Positions 32,401-47,400 of a DNA stretch of 64,000 bases are shown in pieces. A model generated the notes under the pieces. The model was not told the origin of the DNA. It searched no databases and saw only the letters and a list, made by a program, of their open reading frames with translations. Every line of letters begins with the position of its first letter. Position 1 is the stretch's first letter. Made by a program: the position numbers and the translations under genes. The stretch covers positions 246,001 to 310,000 of the forward strand of contig JAQGDQ010000100.1 in the NCBI GenBank assembly GCA_030141605.1, given 5' to 3'. Origin of the DNA: Tubiluchus corallicola (taxonomy: Eukaryota > Priapulida > Priapulimorpha > Priapulimorphida > Tubiluchidae).

Positions 32401-35400
32401 CCAGAAAAATGTGCGCATTAGGTTTCAAAAAGTACGCTACATATTTAAAATAAATCTGAGTATACTAGCATTAATACAGTATTTTCCTAAATACAATGCA
32501 TATGCTTGAGGGTTACGGTGAAACTACGCCACTGTTTGTGATCAGAATTTTGCAGACTCTTGACACACACACACAAAGTCAAAACCTAGTTAAATACTAA
32601 AAAAATCTAGTTCAAACTGAGACTGGATTATGTCTAGTCTAATTCTACACCAAAAATGGTCTCAATACAGACTTGGTCCTTTCCCAAGTGAACACCACTC
32701 ATGTGTTCCCTAGTTGCATTCGAAAATGCATATTAAAAAATCAAAACCAATGTAGAAACAACTACACACTTTTAACTTCTGGTATTTGAACGCAAACTGC
32801 TCTCAGTACAGACTTGGTTTACTGAATGAGTGCATGCCGAATGGGGACCAGGTTCTTGCAATATTAGTTTAATACACATAGCAGAAAACAAATTTTAATA
32901 CATTCTACACTGCGAGAAAAAAAACTTACTTCATTAACATTTTCTCATAAGCTGCCATAATCTGATTTGTGTCCTTGTCGGGAGAGGATTGTAAAAGTGG
33001 CTTAAAATATGTTACATTGATATGCGTAAAAGCTTCCTGCATAGAAAAAATATAGATAATTATTGCATCCATATTAACAACAAGGATGTTAATAACAAAA
33101 AAATCAATCAAACTTTAATTCTAGTTTCTAAATATTCAGTCTATTAGCTAAACAGTTACCCGCAGCCACTGGCGGCCATAATGTCCAATCACTTCTTCAA
33201 TGCCAGCACTAGTATGATCAAGTAACTGGAAAAAAATATAATTTTAAAACTTGTTAACAATTTAAAAAACCGCGGCTTGCTACTTTCACAGTAATATTTT
33301 TGTTTTTAACAACTTGTACGATGATGCTAAGTAATACCTAGCAGTGTTCTTCAAATATTTAATAAAAAAAAGGTCATTGCCATACTGTAAAGCTGAAACT
33401 GTAACTAATTGAATGTAATGAAAAAAGGGCCTCATGTATATAGTTATTTGGTTGTATGCTACTGTAGAGATGATGCATAAATATGACACAACAAAAAACG
33501 TGAATACGCACCGCTTGATTTAATTCATCAAACATTCGTTTATCCTTGTGCTTCAGCTGGATTCGGAACAGTTTCACTAACGGTTTTATTGTTATTCCCT
33601 GTAGAAATGTGACAATGTTACACAACAACAATGCAAAACAATAAAGGAAACAGCGATACAACATAAAACTAAAACACCTTATTAAAAACAAAGATGCCAA
33701 AGTGTAATGAAATGATATTTTAATATGTAAACTAAAATAGTCTAAAATGTGAATCCATGAATAACCACCATGCATTCACAATTTAAAAGTTTAGGGTTGA
33801 ATGTGAATTTCTAATTTATAAACAAGTAAAAGTTAACTAGCTGGGAAAGAAATGCTGTAAAGGTAAATACAGGTAGATGCTGACATAATAAATGCTGGTG
33901 AAAAGTAGAGTGTCAGAAAATATGTAAGCAAGCAGTAGAATGTCAAAAATAAGGTACAAATAAAAGGTGGACACTTAAAGAGAACATAGAGATGCAAGAC
34001 ACGAGCAAAAAGTATTTCTATGTTAAAAAAAACAGACACTCAACTGTAAATTTATATAAAAAAAGAGGTAGTCAAAAAGCAGGTGTTCCATACATCGAGT
34101 CCAGGCAGCTAATTTTCATATTTGATTACTTTCAAGCTGCTCACCAACATGACGAAAAAATGCACATTTCTGGACAGTGACAAGTTTAGTGAGTCAAATA
34201 TGACTTGCTCCTAAATCAAGCAATGAACAGTCTGAGTTGCTGGCCTTGGTAATGGTCTAAAACTAGTTTGTCTTAATCGTCTATGCAATTACACTGCTTC
34301 ATATACAATTTGCAGTGTATGTAATGAATGATTTGGTTTATAAATACCTGTTTGCAAACTTTGTACTTGGTCAGTCTTTCTAGCTTTGGTATAGTTGAAC
34401 GTCTGTCCAAAATTTTCTTTTCATTTGATATATGTTTATACGTTTGTATGTTTTTGAGTCAGAATAATTGTTAGTCTCATCGATACGTTAGATTACTAAT
34501 TATTTTAAATTTTAGGTTTAACTGCATGCAGTTCATCAGTATTACTAATCCCGCTTTATACAGTTTAATTATCATTCATTTCTCATTGTATGCTTGTATT
34601 GTGTTCATGACATAATAATTTGATAATTGCTATATTGTCTAGTCAGGTAAATATAAATTTAGACCTAAAGTAAGTCTTCATCTTTTATTTGCAGCTTGAA
34701 TACCAACAGTACGCTACAACACACTTCTAATAAATTTCTATTTCTGTTTAAAATATAGTCTATTTAAATTTTTGTGCCGTTAGTTTATGGCAGAATCTTC
34801 GGCAACTTTCACCAGCTCTTCCAACCTTTCCATTTTTTATGATAAGAAAGCCATCACTAAAGACATCCACTACCTTCTTCTGTCTTTTCCGTCACAAATG
34901 CTTTGCTATGCTAACTGATCCATTAGCTTACAAGCATTAAGTGTGATTATGATTTTTATTTACTGTTGTATAAAAGCTTCACTATGATTCGTCGGTTCAA
35001 CCATCTCCCAGCGCTTTAAATGCTATATCACTAACAATCAAACATAACTACCTGTACAAACACTGTAAAAATGATGACGGCCATTGTAGTTGTAAGTATC
35101 ATATTGTAATACGGATCAGGAACGCTGAGTGAAGCAGCAAGTGAGAAACATACTGCACCCCGCAAACCACCATAGCTCTAAAATAGGAAAAAATTGAGCG
35201 ATTACAAACATGAACACATGAAACACTGTGAAGAAATGTGCTTTCAGGGTCTTAGTTATAAAGCCTTAGTTACTTGTGCACCCAGCATACACAACATTAA
35301 ACATATACATTTTTTTAATGCCATGCTAAGCATCCAACAGAGTTTTTTGTGTCTAGTGGGTCAGGTGTAACTCCTATGTTTTACACCAGTATTGGAATGT

Positions 35401-38400
35401 TCCTCCGAAAGTTTTAAATTAAAGAGCTTAATTGGCCTTAAATTCAAATTATAGCTGCACCACTCTCGGTATATACTGGAGTTTGTAATGAGTGGCAGCA
35501 AACCAAAAGACTCCCCCTCTGACTTTGCAGTAGACAAACTTGCAGACTAATGAGCAAATTCTTCGTTTTTGCAAATGAATCATGTACTGATAACAAACAA
35601 ATCACTTACTGTGATAAACATATCTTCTATATGAATTGCCTTAGACAAATCTACTCGATTCACTAGGTATGACAACAGAAATGTAGCTGAAAATTAATCA
35701 AACAAAGATTACTACACCTTTAATTACCCAGATTCAATAATATAGGAAAAACTCTTAATAATGTCAGAATCAAATTCGGATAGCCAACGACTTACAATGT
35801 TCCTATACAGCACACTCCTTAGGCTGAAACAGCCCCATTAGCTAAGACGGATTAGACAATGGCTGTTTCAACTGTTAAGTTCAGTTCCTCTAATAATTTG
35901 AAATTTCAATAAGAAAAATATGAACAAAATAAAACATGTATTTGAGTAAGCCCTGCCTTTGAGTGTTTTAGAGCATGCAATGTGCCAAAGTGCATAAAAA
36001 ACAAAATAAGATTTTGCAGATTAACAAACAAAAGGCACAAAAAAGCAGGAAATCCTGTGACGTAATGTACTGGATGCTCATATATTTTGACTGTTTAGTG
36101 AAGAGTTTAGGTTATTCATTAAAACATTCATTTTGCTGATTTGTTGGTAAACTCAGCAGAAAACTCTTTACTTACTAGCAAATCGAAATATAAGGCAAAG
36201 GAAGATTGTCCATAAAACAAAACCCGTATGCCAAATATGATGATCATGCACCAAAGCCAAGCCAAGAAACAGAAAAATGATCATATCTGCAGCTGCGCTG
36301 AAAATTACAAACACTTTCTAGAGTCTGCTAAGTAGAAAATAGTGTGTAGGTTAACACTATAGCAACCAACCAGCTACCATAAATGTTAGTTCCTTCTGGA
36401 GAAGACCCAACTTCGTCTCGCCGCATTTACCTTTTCTTTTCTTACCATTTTTTTATTTCTGAACACTTTAAAAAGTGAATGAAAGAATAGTGAATGAAGT
36501 GAATGAATTTAAAGAGTATCATGAAAGAATTACAAAAACAAGAACTGTAAACTGTATAAATGGACTATTGTAGAGAAAGCAGTTAAAAAAGGCATTCAAT
36601 AATTATTATGACACTGATAGAAAACATACCTTAACATTTTACTGTTCACTTTCACAGCCGTAGCCGATTTGAAAGAAATATTGTTCACCGCATATTCTGC
36701 CTGCACAATTGCACAAGCTATAATACTAACCAAAAAAAAAATGTATTAATTTCAAGCACAGAAATAGCTGGCGCGATTTCAAAAACCTCTTTAGATGGAG
36801 CTGTAAACAAAATGTGGAAAACAAAAGACTTCTCAGCCATCAGCAAATACTATAAAAATAAAGAGAGGCATTTCTTATCATGTTTCATATGCAAGCTCGA
36901 ACAACTCCCAATTTACCAATACCTCTATAAACCATCTGGTCTTACTATTTAGTGAACATTCCATGCTTAAGTGAGACATAATATTTAGAGTAATGCAGGT
37001 GTCCAAATGCACCTTCAACTGTTTTTTCTGCAATCGAGTGCCACAGTTCCCAAATGGGGATTAAAAGAATGATTACACAGGTATAACATCAGCCTATGCT
37101 TAGATAAGACATGAAACAACTCAGCAGTTCAAACTACCTCTTGGATTTTTTAACAAGCGAGCTTGGGAGCACAGAAACTTAAGTACAGGAACTTCCTAAC
37201 TGTTTTTTAAGCAAACTGGTTAATCACTTCAAAGAAGAGCATTGGCCACACTTAAGTAAATGGCTACTGAGTTAAACGTTGTACTTAGTAAAGCATTATT
37301 TAGATCCAGGAAGACGTTAATGTTCAATATTACCTAATGATTCCAGAGAAGTGAAAAAGCTCTGCTACAAGGTAGGAAGAGTAGGCTAACCCAAGCATCA
37401 ACAATGGCTCTACAACTGAAACAAAATGATTACGGGATTAGTCAGTGCAGTTTAATCACGAAAAATTAACAGAACAGGCCCTATGAGAAGATTAAAACCT
37501 TATCATTACATATTATTTTTGTCTCACATAATACTGACCTAAAACATAACTGAACTTAACTCTCATTGGCAATTGGGTGCTTCAATAGTGGTGTTTCTAA
37601 CTACAATAGGTGCTGCTTAATAAACTCACTTTGGAATGAGTGTTTTGACCCAATTAACCGACTGATGTAGTGTATTACTACTATAGAAGTATGAGTTATC
37701 ACTCATCACCTTAGTATGCACTGCAAAGGCTTTAAATGAATTTTAGAAACGAATTAATGTCAAAATTCCTATGTGCAATTATTTAAGAATACTAATTTAT
37801 ACAATTGAATTGATAAAAAAGAAAATAAAATTATCCCACAAATCTGATTATTATTACTAAAAATTACAAAAATTCAAGCAAGGTCTGTTGCTTCATTTCT
37901 TCACAAAGAAGTTGGTTCATGAAATTCTTATAATGATAAAAACGTTTAAAATCTATTGCTGTGTGCTGCAAGTATTAACGCAAAACACCTAGTAACCTAG
38001 TGCTTGAGCTGCAGTTCGTGATTACCTTGTTTCCAGGGTGAAAAACGAAAAGTAGTGGGAGCTTCAAAAGCAAACGGCTAGGCAATTAAATGTTTAGCTT
38101 CCAGAAACAACGAGGTTAATTACAGCAGATGAACGGGTGACAGATTTAAAGCAACACCGCTTACGCTAAGCTATTAGCATATGTAATAAAGGTACTGTAC
38201 CTGCTTACAAACAAAGCTGTACCTAAAATGTTTCTATGTATATTATAGTGCACAAAATCGAGATAAAGATGACATAAAAACAGTAAAAGCTCTTTGGGCA
38301 TACACAAGTGTCTTATTTTAAGTTCATGAAGGAAAATATTGAGTCAATCATGCGTATTAACTTGAATCAATTACCGACAGTTTTTATATACATTTAAATA

Positions 38401-41400
38401 GGAGCGGCCCATACCAGACATTTTTGAGTCAATTAGGCGAATGATTCTATTAACCATGAGTCTAATAAATGATGCCTGCTATAGAACAAAACATGAATTA
38501 TAAGGGATTTGCTGAATATGTCTGAAAGACTCACTAGTGTCCTCTAACTCAGTGAGTTGTTCAAAAGTATGTCAACTCTAGTGTGAAATTCTCTTACATA
38601 GGTGTTTCAAAAACATTCAATATCAGGCTTAATAGAGAAAATTACACTGTGTGTAAGAAAAAAATTTAACAAAAAACACTATGACTAAGACACAGGCATT
38701 ATCAAAAATAATTTGGTATAAGTAATAATTTAGAAGTTAATTAGATAACAGAAACTGCAAACACAGATTATTCTTAATGACAAGAATAGTAAAGGTTTTT
38801 TTAATAGAATTTGAAGAAGGGGAAACAAATTAAACATCATTTTTAGAAAAAGACTTTAAATTTTACGTTGCTGCCATTTATTATCTTTACAAAATGTCAA
38901 TTAGAAAACTTTTAATAAAAACATGAAATGAGAAATACATTACACATGACACAGGGTAAGTTGTGCTACCTCTGACATGTTCAGTATACTTGGTAGACAG
39001 TGATGTGATGAAACCATGTATTAAACCAATCAGCAGACCACCCAAGCTCACAGTGAAAAATGATGCAATGCCCAATCCAATCTAAAATGCGAAATTCTAA
39101 TCGTCAGACATTTTGTTTATGTTAGAGACGAGTCTAAAGAAATAGTGTGATTGTTAACTTGATTGTCAAAAACGAAGCAATCAACTGGTCATTTTGAAAA
39201 TTATTTTTGCATACTAGTTCAAATTATTTAAAACAGCATATGATTAAATTAAATATACATTCATATACTTTACCGCACTTGGAAAAAAGCAGAATCAGGA
39301 TCATATGTCTAATAATTATAGGTAAATGGTTTGTCAGTAAATCAATTAAAATGGGCAGATTACACACTGCACTATCATGTCAAGTTACGATAAATTTCAG
39401 ACAATTATTTTGCGATTGGACAGTGCATAAATTTGTGTACCTGAGTAGCATCAATTTGGTCCATTTTCAAAAATGCAGTCATCACGTTATATAGCACAAC
39501 AGTCACTGCATCTAGAAAATTAAGATATGACAATTACAGTTAAATATAATTAAAATGAAGCAAAAATGGTGCTCAGATAATAATAACATGCATAAAGAAG
39601 TAAAGACAGAGATAAGGCAGGCACACAGCCAATTAATGTAAAGGCAAGATTACAAATTAAAAAACTGCTGCATTAGGAAGCAAAGAGAAACAAAGGCAAG
39701 GTTAACCTTTTTAAAACACTCCAGGCACTGCCTGAGTTAAAGGGAAAGCAAGATTACCATTTAAAAGACTTTCTCCAAAAACAAGAAAGTAAAGCATGTT
39801 GTTCACACCAAGTTCTTGAAAGATTGCTAACACCTGTTAAGAAAATAAAGTAAGTATAAAACAAGTGTAAAAGCCAAATAGATGCACATGCAAAGCCAGG
39901 AACAACCACAAAACTTTAAAAACTTAAGTTTATCCATTAGATTTTTTAAGAGCTAATTTGGAACTCATTTCAAAAGCACATCTCAATTTTCAACAATTTG
40001 AAAAAATCTGATATATGTTTTTGCAGCTGTGGATCTAGAATTCTGCATCCTTAGCTACAAGATGTAATGGATTGTAACCAATAAAATAACACTCAATTGG
40101 ATTAGAAAGAAACACTGAAAATCTGAAAATTGTAATAGAACCAGAAGAGTAATTTGTTCATGCTTTTCTAAACAAAATTAATTTTTAACAAGTTTGTATG
40201 CGAAAATGTGTTCCTCTTCCAAACACAAAAGCAAATCAAGAATTTCAATTTTTTGAAACACAATTTTGAATGGTAAGTTACTGAATGACAAAACCAAATT
40301 TCAGTATCAATTAATGGAATAATTTAACCTGGATTACAACCTCATATCAAGCAGTGCAGCGTATTACTATTTATCACTCGACAAAAAATAATAGTTAACC
40401 ATTTTGCAAATAAACAAATTAATATACAATATTATACATAATTAATATACATCTATGTGAACATATAGATGAAAGCAAAAAGTATGCTTAAAGTGAAAAT
40501 ATGTCTACAACTCACAGCAACAGGGTCAACAGCAGCTATTAATGAACTAAATGTCAGGCAAAGGCGAAGTGGAAGTTGCAGATCTCCCATAGCCCCAGCA
40601 GCTGATAAACCATATAGAGCAGGACCTGTATAATAACAAAAAATATTCAGCAAAATATAAGAGCAAATAACCCAGTCATGTGCTCTTGAATTTATAATTG
40701 TCAAGTCAGTCATTATGAATCATGAGTTGATTTTCCTTCTTCCCTAGTGAAGAATGTTCCGTCTATGACTTTTACCTAGTAATATTATGACTGCAACAAA
40801 TTTCACATTCGTTGCACATGATTATTACCAATGAGTGTATCCATTTTCTTGGATGACTGAGGTTTGTTCTTGGAGTACCATATGCTGGCATTGATCGTTG
40901 GGTTTTATTCGGTGGTGCACTTTTCTGTTGGGAATTAAACTGATAGCCTATTGTTTGGGATCAAAAATTTGCAAATTTTCAGTCGCTTGCAGGTCTAATC
41001 TTTATTGGATGTGGTATGCCCAAATTCAGTTTCAAGGAATTTCAGCAATCTTAAGAAAATTTCAACAATCTTTGAAACACCTTCAGGAATCTTAAGAAAA
41101 TCTTAGCAATTTTATGTGTTACCTATGTAAAACTCTATCCGAAGGAGCCATATTTACGTAGTTTTATGCTTAAAGAAAAACCAGCCTTCAAACAACATTC
41201 ACTGTATCTTAATATACATGCAAAAATATTATATTGAAATAAAACTGACGCGATATTTACTTAAGCAACCAACCTGTGATCGACAAGAAAAGTATTCAAT
41301 GATCACCATTAAAAACTAACCACAACTGCTTGCCTGTAAACCAGCTAATAATTAACTCAACAAACACTAAAAATACAAAGTTACATGAATATAACACTAT

Positions 41401-44400
41401 ACACTGCAGAAAAATTAAGCTCAGATTATCAGCAACTTGTTTGTATATAAGTCACTATACACTGCAAAAACTGAGTCCTTCACATCTACTATGTAGAGTT
41501 AAGGAAGAAAAAATGATGAAGAACTAAAACTCTCAGAGTCATGAAAGGATGCTCTCAAATGAATCAGATTCCTTGCACCATAATAATTATATACTCACCA
41601 ATCGTGAATATGTTAATCAGTGTTCCAATAACAGCATAAACAAGAACTGTGCCAAGGTTGTCGGAAAACACTCTATTGTGCAAGGAATAGCCAGACTCTA
41701 ACACTATGCTGAGAAAAAAAGATCGTCTAAATATATACCAAACATTCAAGATCTGATTTCATGACAAACCAAAAGAAGCATTATTTATATAATTAAAAAT
41801 TAATTAAAAAATCCCACAATTAAGAAATGCGGGAAAAAGTTCTACATTTGTTTGTGTTATTATTTATATAAGCTTAGTTTGTAGAAAATTTACATAGTTT
41901 CAAGAGCAATATGGATAAACTTTCTGTTAATACTTCAAGTACTGTTGACAGTGTATCAAGTGAAATCATTATCAAATGTTACCAAAGAAAGTTACTTCAC
42001 ATTTTCATTTCCACCAAGTATGATATGTTTTCATCACTATCATTTGTTTGTCTGTTTGTTAGCAGCATCATGCAAAAGTGACTTAACCGATTACCACAGA
42101 ACTGTGTGACGGATGGTCATGAGACAAGAAAGAATCCATTAAATTTTGGTGCTGATTTGGGGCCAGGATTTTGCCATACATCAATTTTGTAATTCAATGC
42201 CAAATTCTTATATGTTGTGTTATCTATGTGACATATTTAAAGTTTGTAAAAAATACAAACCTGCAGATTTTTTTAATTGCTTGTTTACACATACATATTT
42301 TAAATATTCACTCTAGCATGTGTGGTAGTAAAAGAGAAATGAATCTGTCCAAAATATGCTTTTAGCTACAATAATTCAATTTACATCTTGGCAAACAATA
42401 CAGATGAATTCACATAATGAATATAAATGTCATATGATACTTAAGTTATAGCTTGTAACAGATAAATAATACTTACGGCGGCAAAAGATAAAGAAAAAAT
42501 AGTGTATCTGTAAATATTGGAAACTGCCTAGTCGAACCAGTAAAACTGAAAATTAAAAATGCAACAAGCTGATCCAATTCTCAAATTTAATGTTTAAATT
42601 AGAGCGGTGTTAGTTGCAGGTAAACAAAACATTTTACTTGTTAAAAAGATCTGACTATGACAGGACTGATCGAGAGCCACTTTATATGCTTAGTGATCAA
42701 AGTTAAGTAACACTGGCTGGTCAGTAAATGGATGGGTGATCATCAAGTTCAATATTTGGTCTGGGCACCGTAATGAGTCTAACTATTTGCATTGTTAAAG
42801 GAAGGTGTATTCACATTCGAAAGTAGCTGAGACACCTAGTGCTGCCAGTTCATTGTCTTGGCTTACAGCATTAGCATTAATAATGAGTTAGGTTCCAGTC
42901 CTGCAACACGTATTCAAATGTGGGACAGACAAATTGTAGTTTCAAACGATTAAAAGATTTTATGCATTTACAATTGTGAAGTTGCAATTTTAATTTCTGA
43001 CTACAAACACAATTAAAATCAACAACACATATATCATATTAAAACGAAATATTCTAATCATCTCTTTGCATTATTGATGAAGCCATAAAACAGCAAACAT
43101 TTCAGAAAAAAGCTTCACAAAATGTACATGCAAATATGTTGCTATCTCATTGCCTAATATGTACTTACTAAACAGAAAATTTGTCATGCTGATTATATTA
43201 TGACATGGGGTGGATTTAAAAAAACTACAAAACAGTAATTTGAAAAGTTAATATACTCACAACACAACTAAGCCCACTAACGTCCCCAAAACTATGAGCA
43301 CACTGAAAAATAATATGAAAAATGCAACTGTTGGTCACACCATTCAATAATCCATTTTAGAAACATTACAAGGCTGACCACCTTAAGGAGTGCACGGTAG
43401 CTTATAAAATAAAAACTGACTTAATGTTAGTCACTAATAACAGTTAAACAACAGATAGCATTTACATTAATGTCTACATTAATACATTAATGTCTATACA
43501 TTTATTGTAATCATGCTGTAGTAGGTGAAATTATCGATTGATTACTTATTACCACCAAATGTGTTGCAATCGGTTGCCTTTCCTCCAATGCTCATTTTAA
43601 AGCAAACAGCAGGCACCCTTAATTATTTGTGTCAACGTGCTTGCAGGATCTTGTGCAAAATGCTGATATCCATGACACGCTAATTAAAATTAGAATTTCA
43701 TGTATACTAATAATCAGACATATTATTTGAACTTACCAAGATTCCGGAACATGCTTTGCTAAAATTCCACCATGATGAAATGCTAGAAGAAACGACAAAG
43801 AAAAGAGATTGTGGTATCATGCAAGCGATATTCTAATATATGTATTGGCACAGATTCACAAAAGCTGATCAAGCAGAGGCCAACAAAGAAGGCTTGATCA
43901 TGCAGAGGCCAACAAAGAAGGCTTGATCATGCAGAGGCCAACAAAGAAGGCTTGATCATGCAGAGGCCAACAAAGAAGACTATTTAGATTAGCACACTTT
44001 TAAGACAACTGATGAAATTCCATCATACCAAGGAGCTTTCCTTAGGTCTAGGATCAAGAGTTTCTGAATGTGATGAAAAGATCAATTGGAAATTTCAGAA
44101 TTGGTTTAGGGTGGAAATAAGGGAAGTTATCTCTGCTGCTTTAAAACTCTGGGCATGCATTTTGGCTTTGTGAAGGAAGAGGTAAAAATTTCAGATGCAC
44201 TGAACAAAAAAATTATAACAAATTTACTGCAACTGAGAACATTTACAGGGCCGTAGTCGGCTTTTGAAAAGTGGTCCGGCCACAGATACGGAACAGGTAG
44301 AAAAAGAATACAGCAGCAACATATAGAAGAGTATATTATAATTTATAATACAGAGTTATAATATAATAGAGCACTACACATACTCAATGATGACATGATT

Positions 44401-47400
44401 GATTAAAACTTCCCAAACACACATCTGCGCCGCTCATTTCTAGCAGTAAACTCGTTCGCAATTTCCTTCAGGTCGAGAGCGTCTGTTCTATCCATATGTA
44501 CATGCAAAGTCATGAGATTGTTCAGTCTAGTTTGAGTCATCGTACTCCGCAAATAAGTTTTTACTCTACGCAGGGCTGAGAATGTCTAGGCACGTATGGC
44601 AGAAAAAGTGGTCCGGCCATGGCCGGACCGGCCGGACCGCCGACTACAGCCTTGATTTATGCACTTGTTCAATGTCTGCTATTCAATGCCAGTAAATGTA
44701 GTTTTATGTCTGAGGTTTGCTGATGTACTTTTTGATTTCTGGAAATTATATTTGCAATTATATTCAAGATATGCTGATGCATTTACTTGGTTTCTGCAAT
44801 GTGTGGTTACAACTTCGTTCCAGATTTTATGATGCACTTGCTCATTGTCTGCAGTTGCAACTTATGTCTGAATAGTCAAAATGTAAGTTAGGACTAGTGC
44901 TTTCCAGTACTATCACTAAAACCATTTTTATGCTTTGTAAAATAATTATGCAGGTGAAACATTAGCAAATGCATACAACATTAATGTAAGACCATCAAAC
45001 TGAATGAGTATACTGCCACAACTATCTTTATTAGTCAATGTGAACACAATACCCCGATGTGTAATTCATTTACTGCTAAATGGAAAAGTTAAGTTTCAGC
45101 TTAATCTAATATTGAATACAATTGTATTGTGAAACAGACATGGACATCAATAAGGTGCATCATATTGCAAGCGTATGAACAACATACACACAGGCTAAGG
45201 TAAAATCCAGTGACTAGTTCAGTTTGAGATCGCTGTGGGAGTTTAAACACGTCTTATCTAGTGTATAACTGCTTTTAGTGATTTGTTATTGTTATTATGG
45301 AAATACTGCACAGCAATGAATCTGAAGTACTGTGGAATAATGATACTGTCTTAAATAGAGGAGTTGAAGTGATTTTTCATAGCCTAGCACTATTTATTGA
45401 GCTATCCAATTTACTTGTAATTGTTGCAGTTGTGAAGTATGATCATTTGCACAACTATAGCAATTGGTACATAACCAACTTAGCTGTCGCTGATATGCTA
45501 ACTGGAACCAATCTGCACATACTAACCTACGCATTAAACCATCTTGATGCAAATTTGCCAAAATACGGCTGCTTAGTACTTTACCATACGTCTAGCATAT
45601 TTGGGTTTGAATCACTAGTAACTCTATTAGCCGTTACAGCTGATCGTTTTATCAACATCATGTATCCGCTCAAGTACCCAACAATTATGAAAAAATGGAA
45701 AGTCAATGTCATCATTGGTACATCCTGGATATATTCTATTGGCCTTGCCAGCTTTATATATTTAAGTGACCGTTGGTACTCGACAAGCTTTTGCCGATAT
45801 GAGGTAGTAGTCAGCCAGAATCTGATAGTCTTGGTGTCTAGTCATTTTTTCATTATTGCTGCTGTGCTATTTTTTCTGAACCTGATTATCATGTTAACAG
45901 CAAAAAGACATATGAAACAAATCAATCCAGATGATAGATGTGCACTCAAACATAACATCAAAACTGCAAAGATCATAAGTCTAGTTGTCGGTACATTCAT
46001 TGTTTGCTGGCTACCTTTTAACATTGTTAACATAGTCTTGCTGAAAGTTTCGTACCGAAACGAACTTGTTCATTTGCGTAGAATTGGATACCTCCTTATG
46101 ATGAGCAATTCCTTCATGAATCCAATAATTTATGCTTGGAAGAATAAAGATTTCCGGAAGTATTTCAAAAAAACACTTTGCTGCTATGCAAGTACGGGTG
46201 GTCAAACTATAGTAAGTCAGCATCAGACATCCTCAATTTGAGTAATATAACACCAACATAGTAATATGAAATGTCTGCTCAATTGCACAAGTACTGACTT
46301 AATCGCAAAATATGAAAGAAAAACAATGTAGCTATATGGTAGTATTTATGTATGTATACACTTAAAGGAACCTTGGCTTTGGCTCATTTATGAAATCTTG
46401 CATGTTTATTACCATGCAGCTAGATACCACACAGCAAAATTTCACATAATTAATTTTGCAGAGTATAAAAATGTCCGAACTATGCTTCACTTTGAAATAA
46501 TCCAATATACTTTGTGCCAAAACAGACCTAAATGTGCCAAAACATACCTAAAATTTTCCACTCATATACAAAGAAAATGCACAAAGTTGACCTTCGCTAG
46601 TTTGATTGGTAAATAATAATTTTCACGAAGTTTTTATTCTTTTATTTGGTAAACAAAATTACAATTTTGGCATTCTACCCGAAGAACTAGAAAAGAAGAA
46701 TTTTTGTCCTAGCCTGTTCTAGCTAACTGGTAAGTGCTTAATATTTTTCTAGAAGTTTTTAATCTAACTGCAAAGTGAGATGTAACAATTCTACTTTCTC
46801 ATTAGCTATTTATTAGTATGGTTAAACTGTTGTTAAGAAACAAAACCAGGACAGTTTGTAAATAAGTGCTACTCATAAGTTAATAGCTGCTATAATTATC
46901 TTCAATGCTGATGAAATGAGCAAAAGCTTAGTGATGTGGTACAATAAAAATTCTCAGTATGCTGTAATTGATTACTAATTTCTTAATTAAAAAATACCAT
47001 TAAGATACAAACAAATCATTAAGATCGACTAATTCATAATTACAGTATGCACTGCAGACCAGTTGATTTGAAGCAATGACTTTACGATAAAAATAACAAA
47101 GTGCCAAAGCTATACAATGACAATGTTGGTAGCTATAATTATAACTACCAACAATATAATTGTGTAGCCTTAGCAATTTGCTATTTCTATAATACACAAA
47201 ATTTGAAAATGACCTACCGATTTTGCACCAGCCCGTAATAATGATAAAAAGAGTCGTAAGAAGAGGAATTCGAACATAATCCCACCTCCACGAAGCCACA
47301 TGAATTCCGTGACTCGCTTCGCCATGACCAGTGTTATTTTCAGTTCCACTATGCTCCACACCGTTCCCAATCACAAATGCATCTGTAAATACAATAGTTG

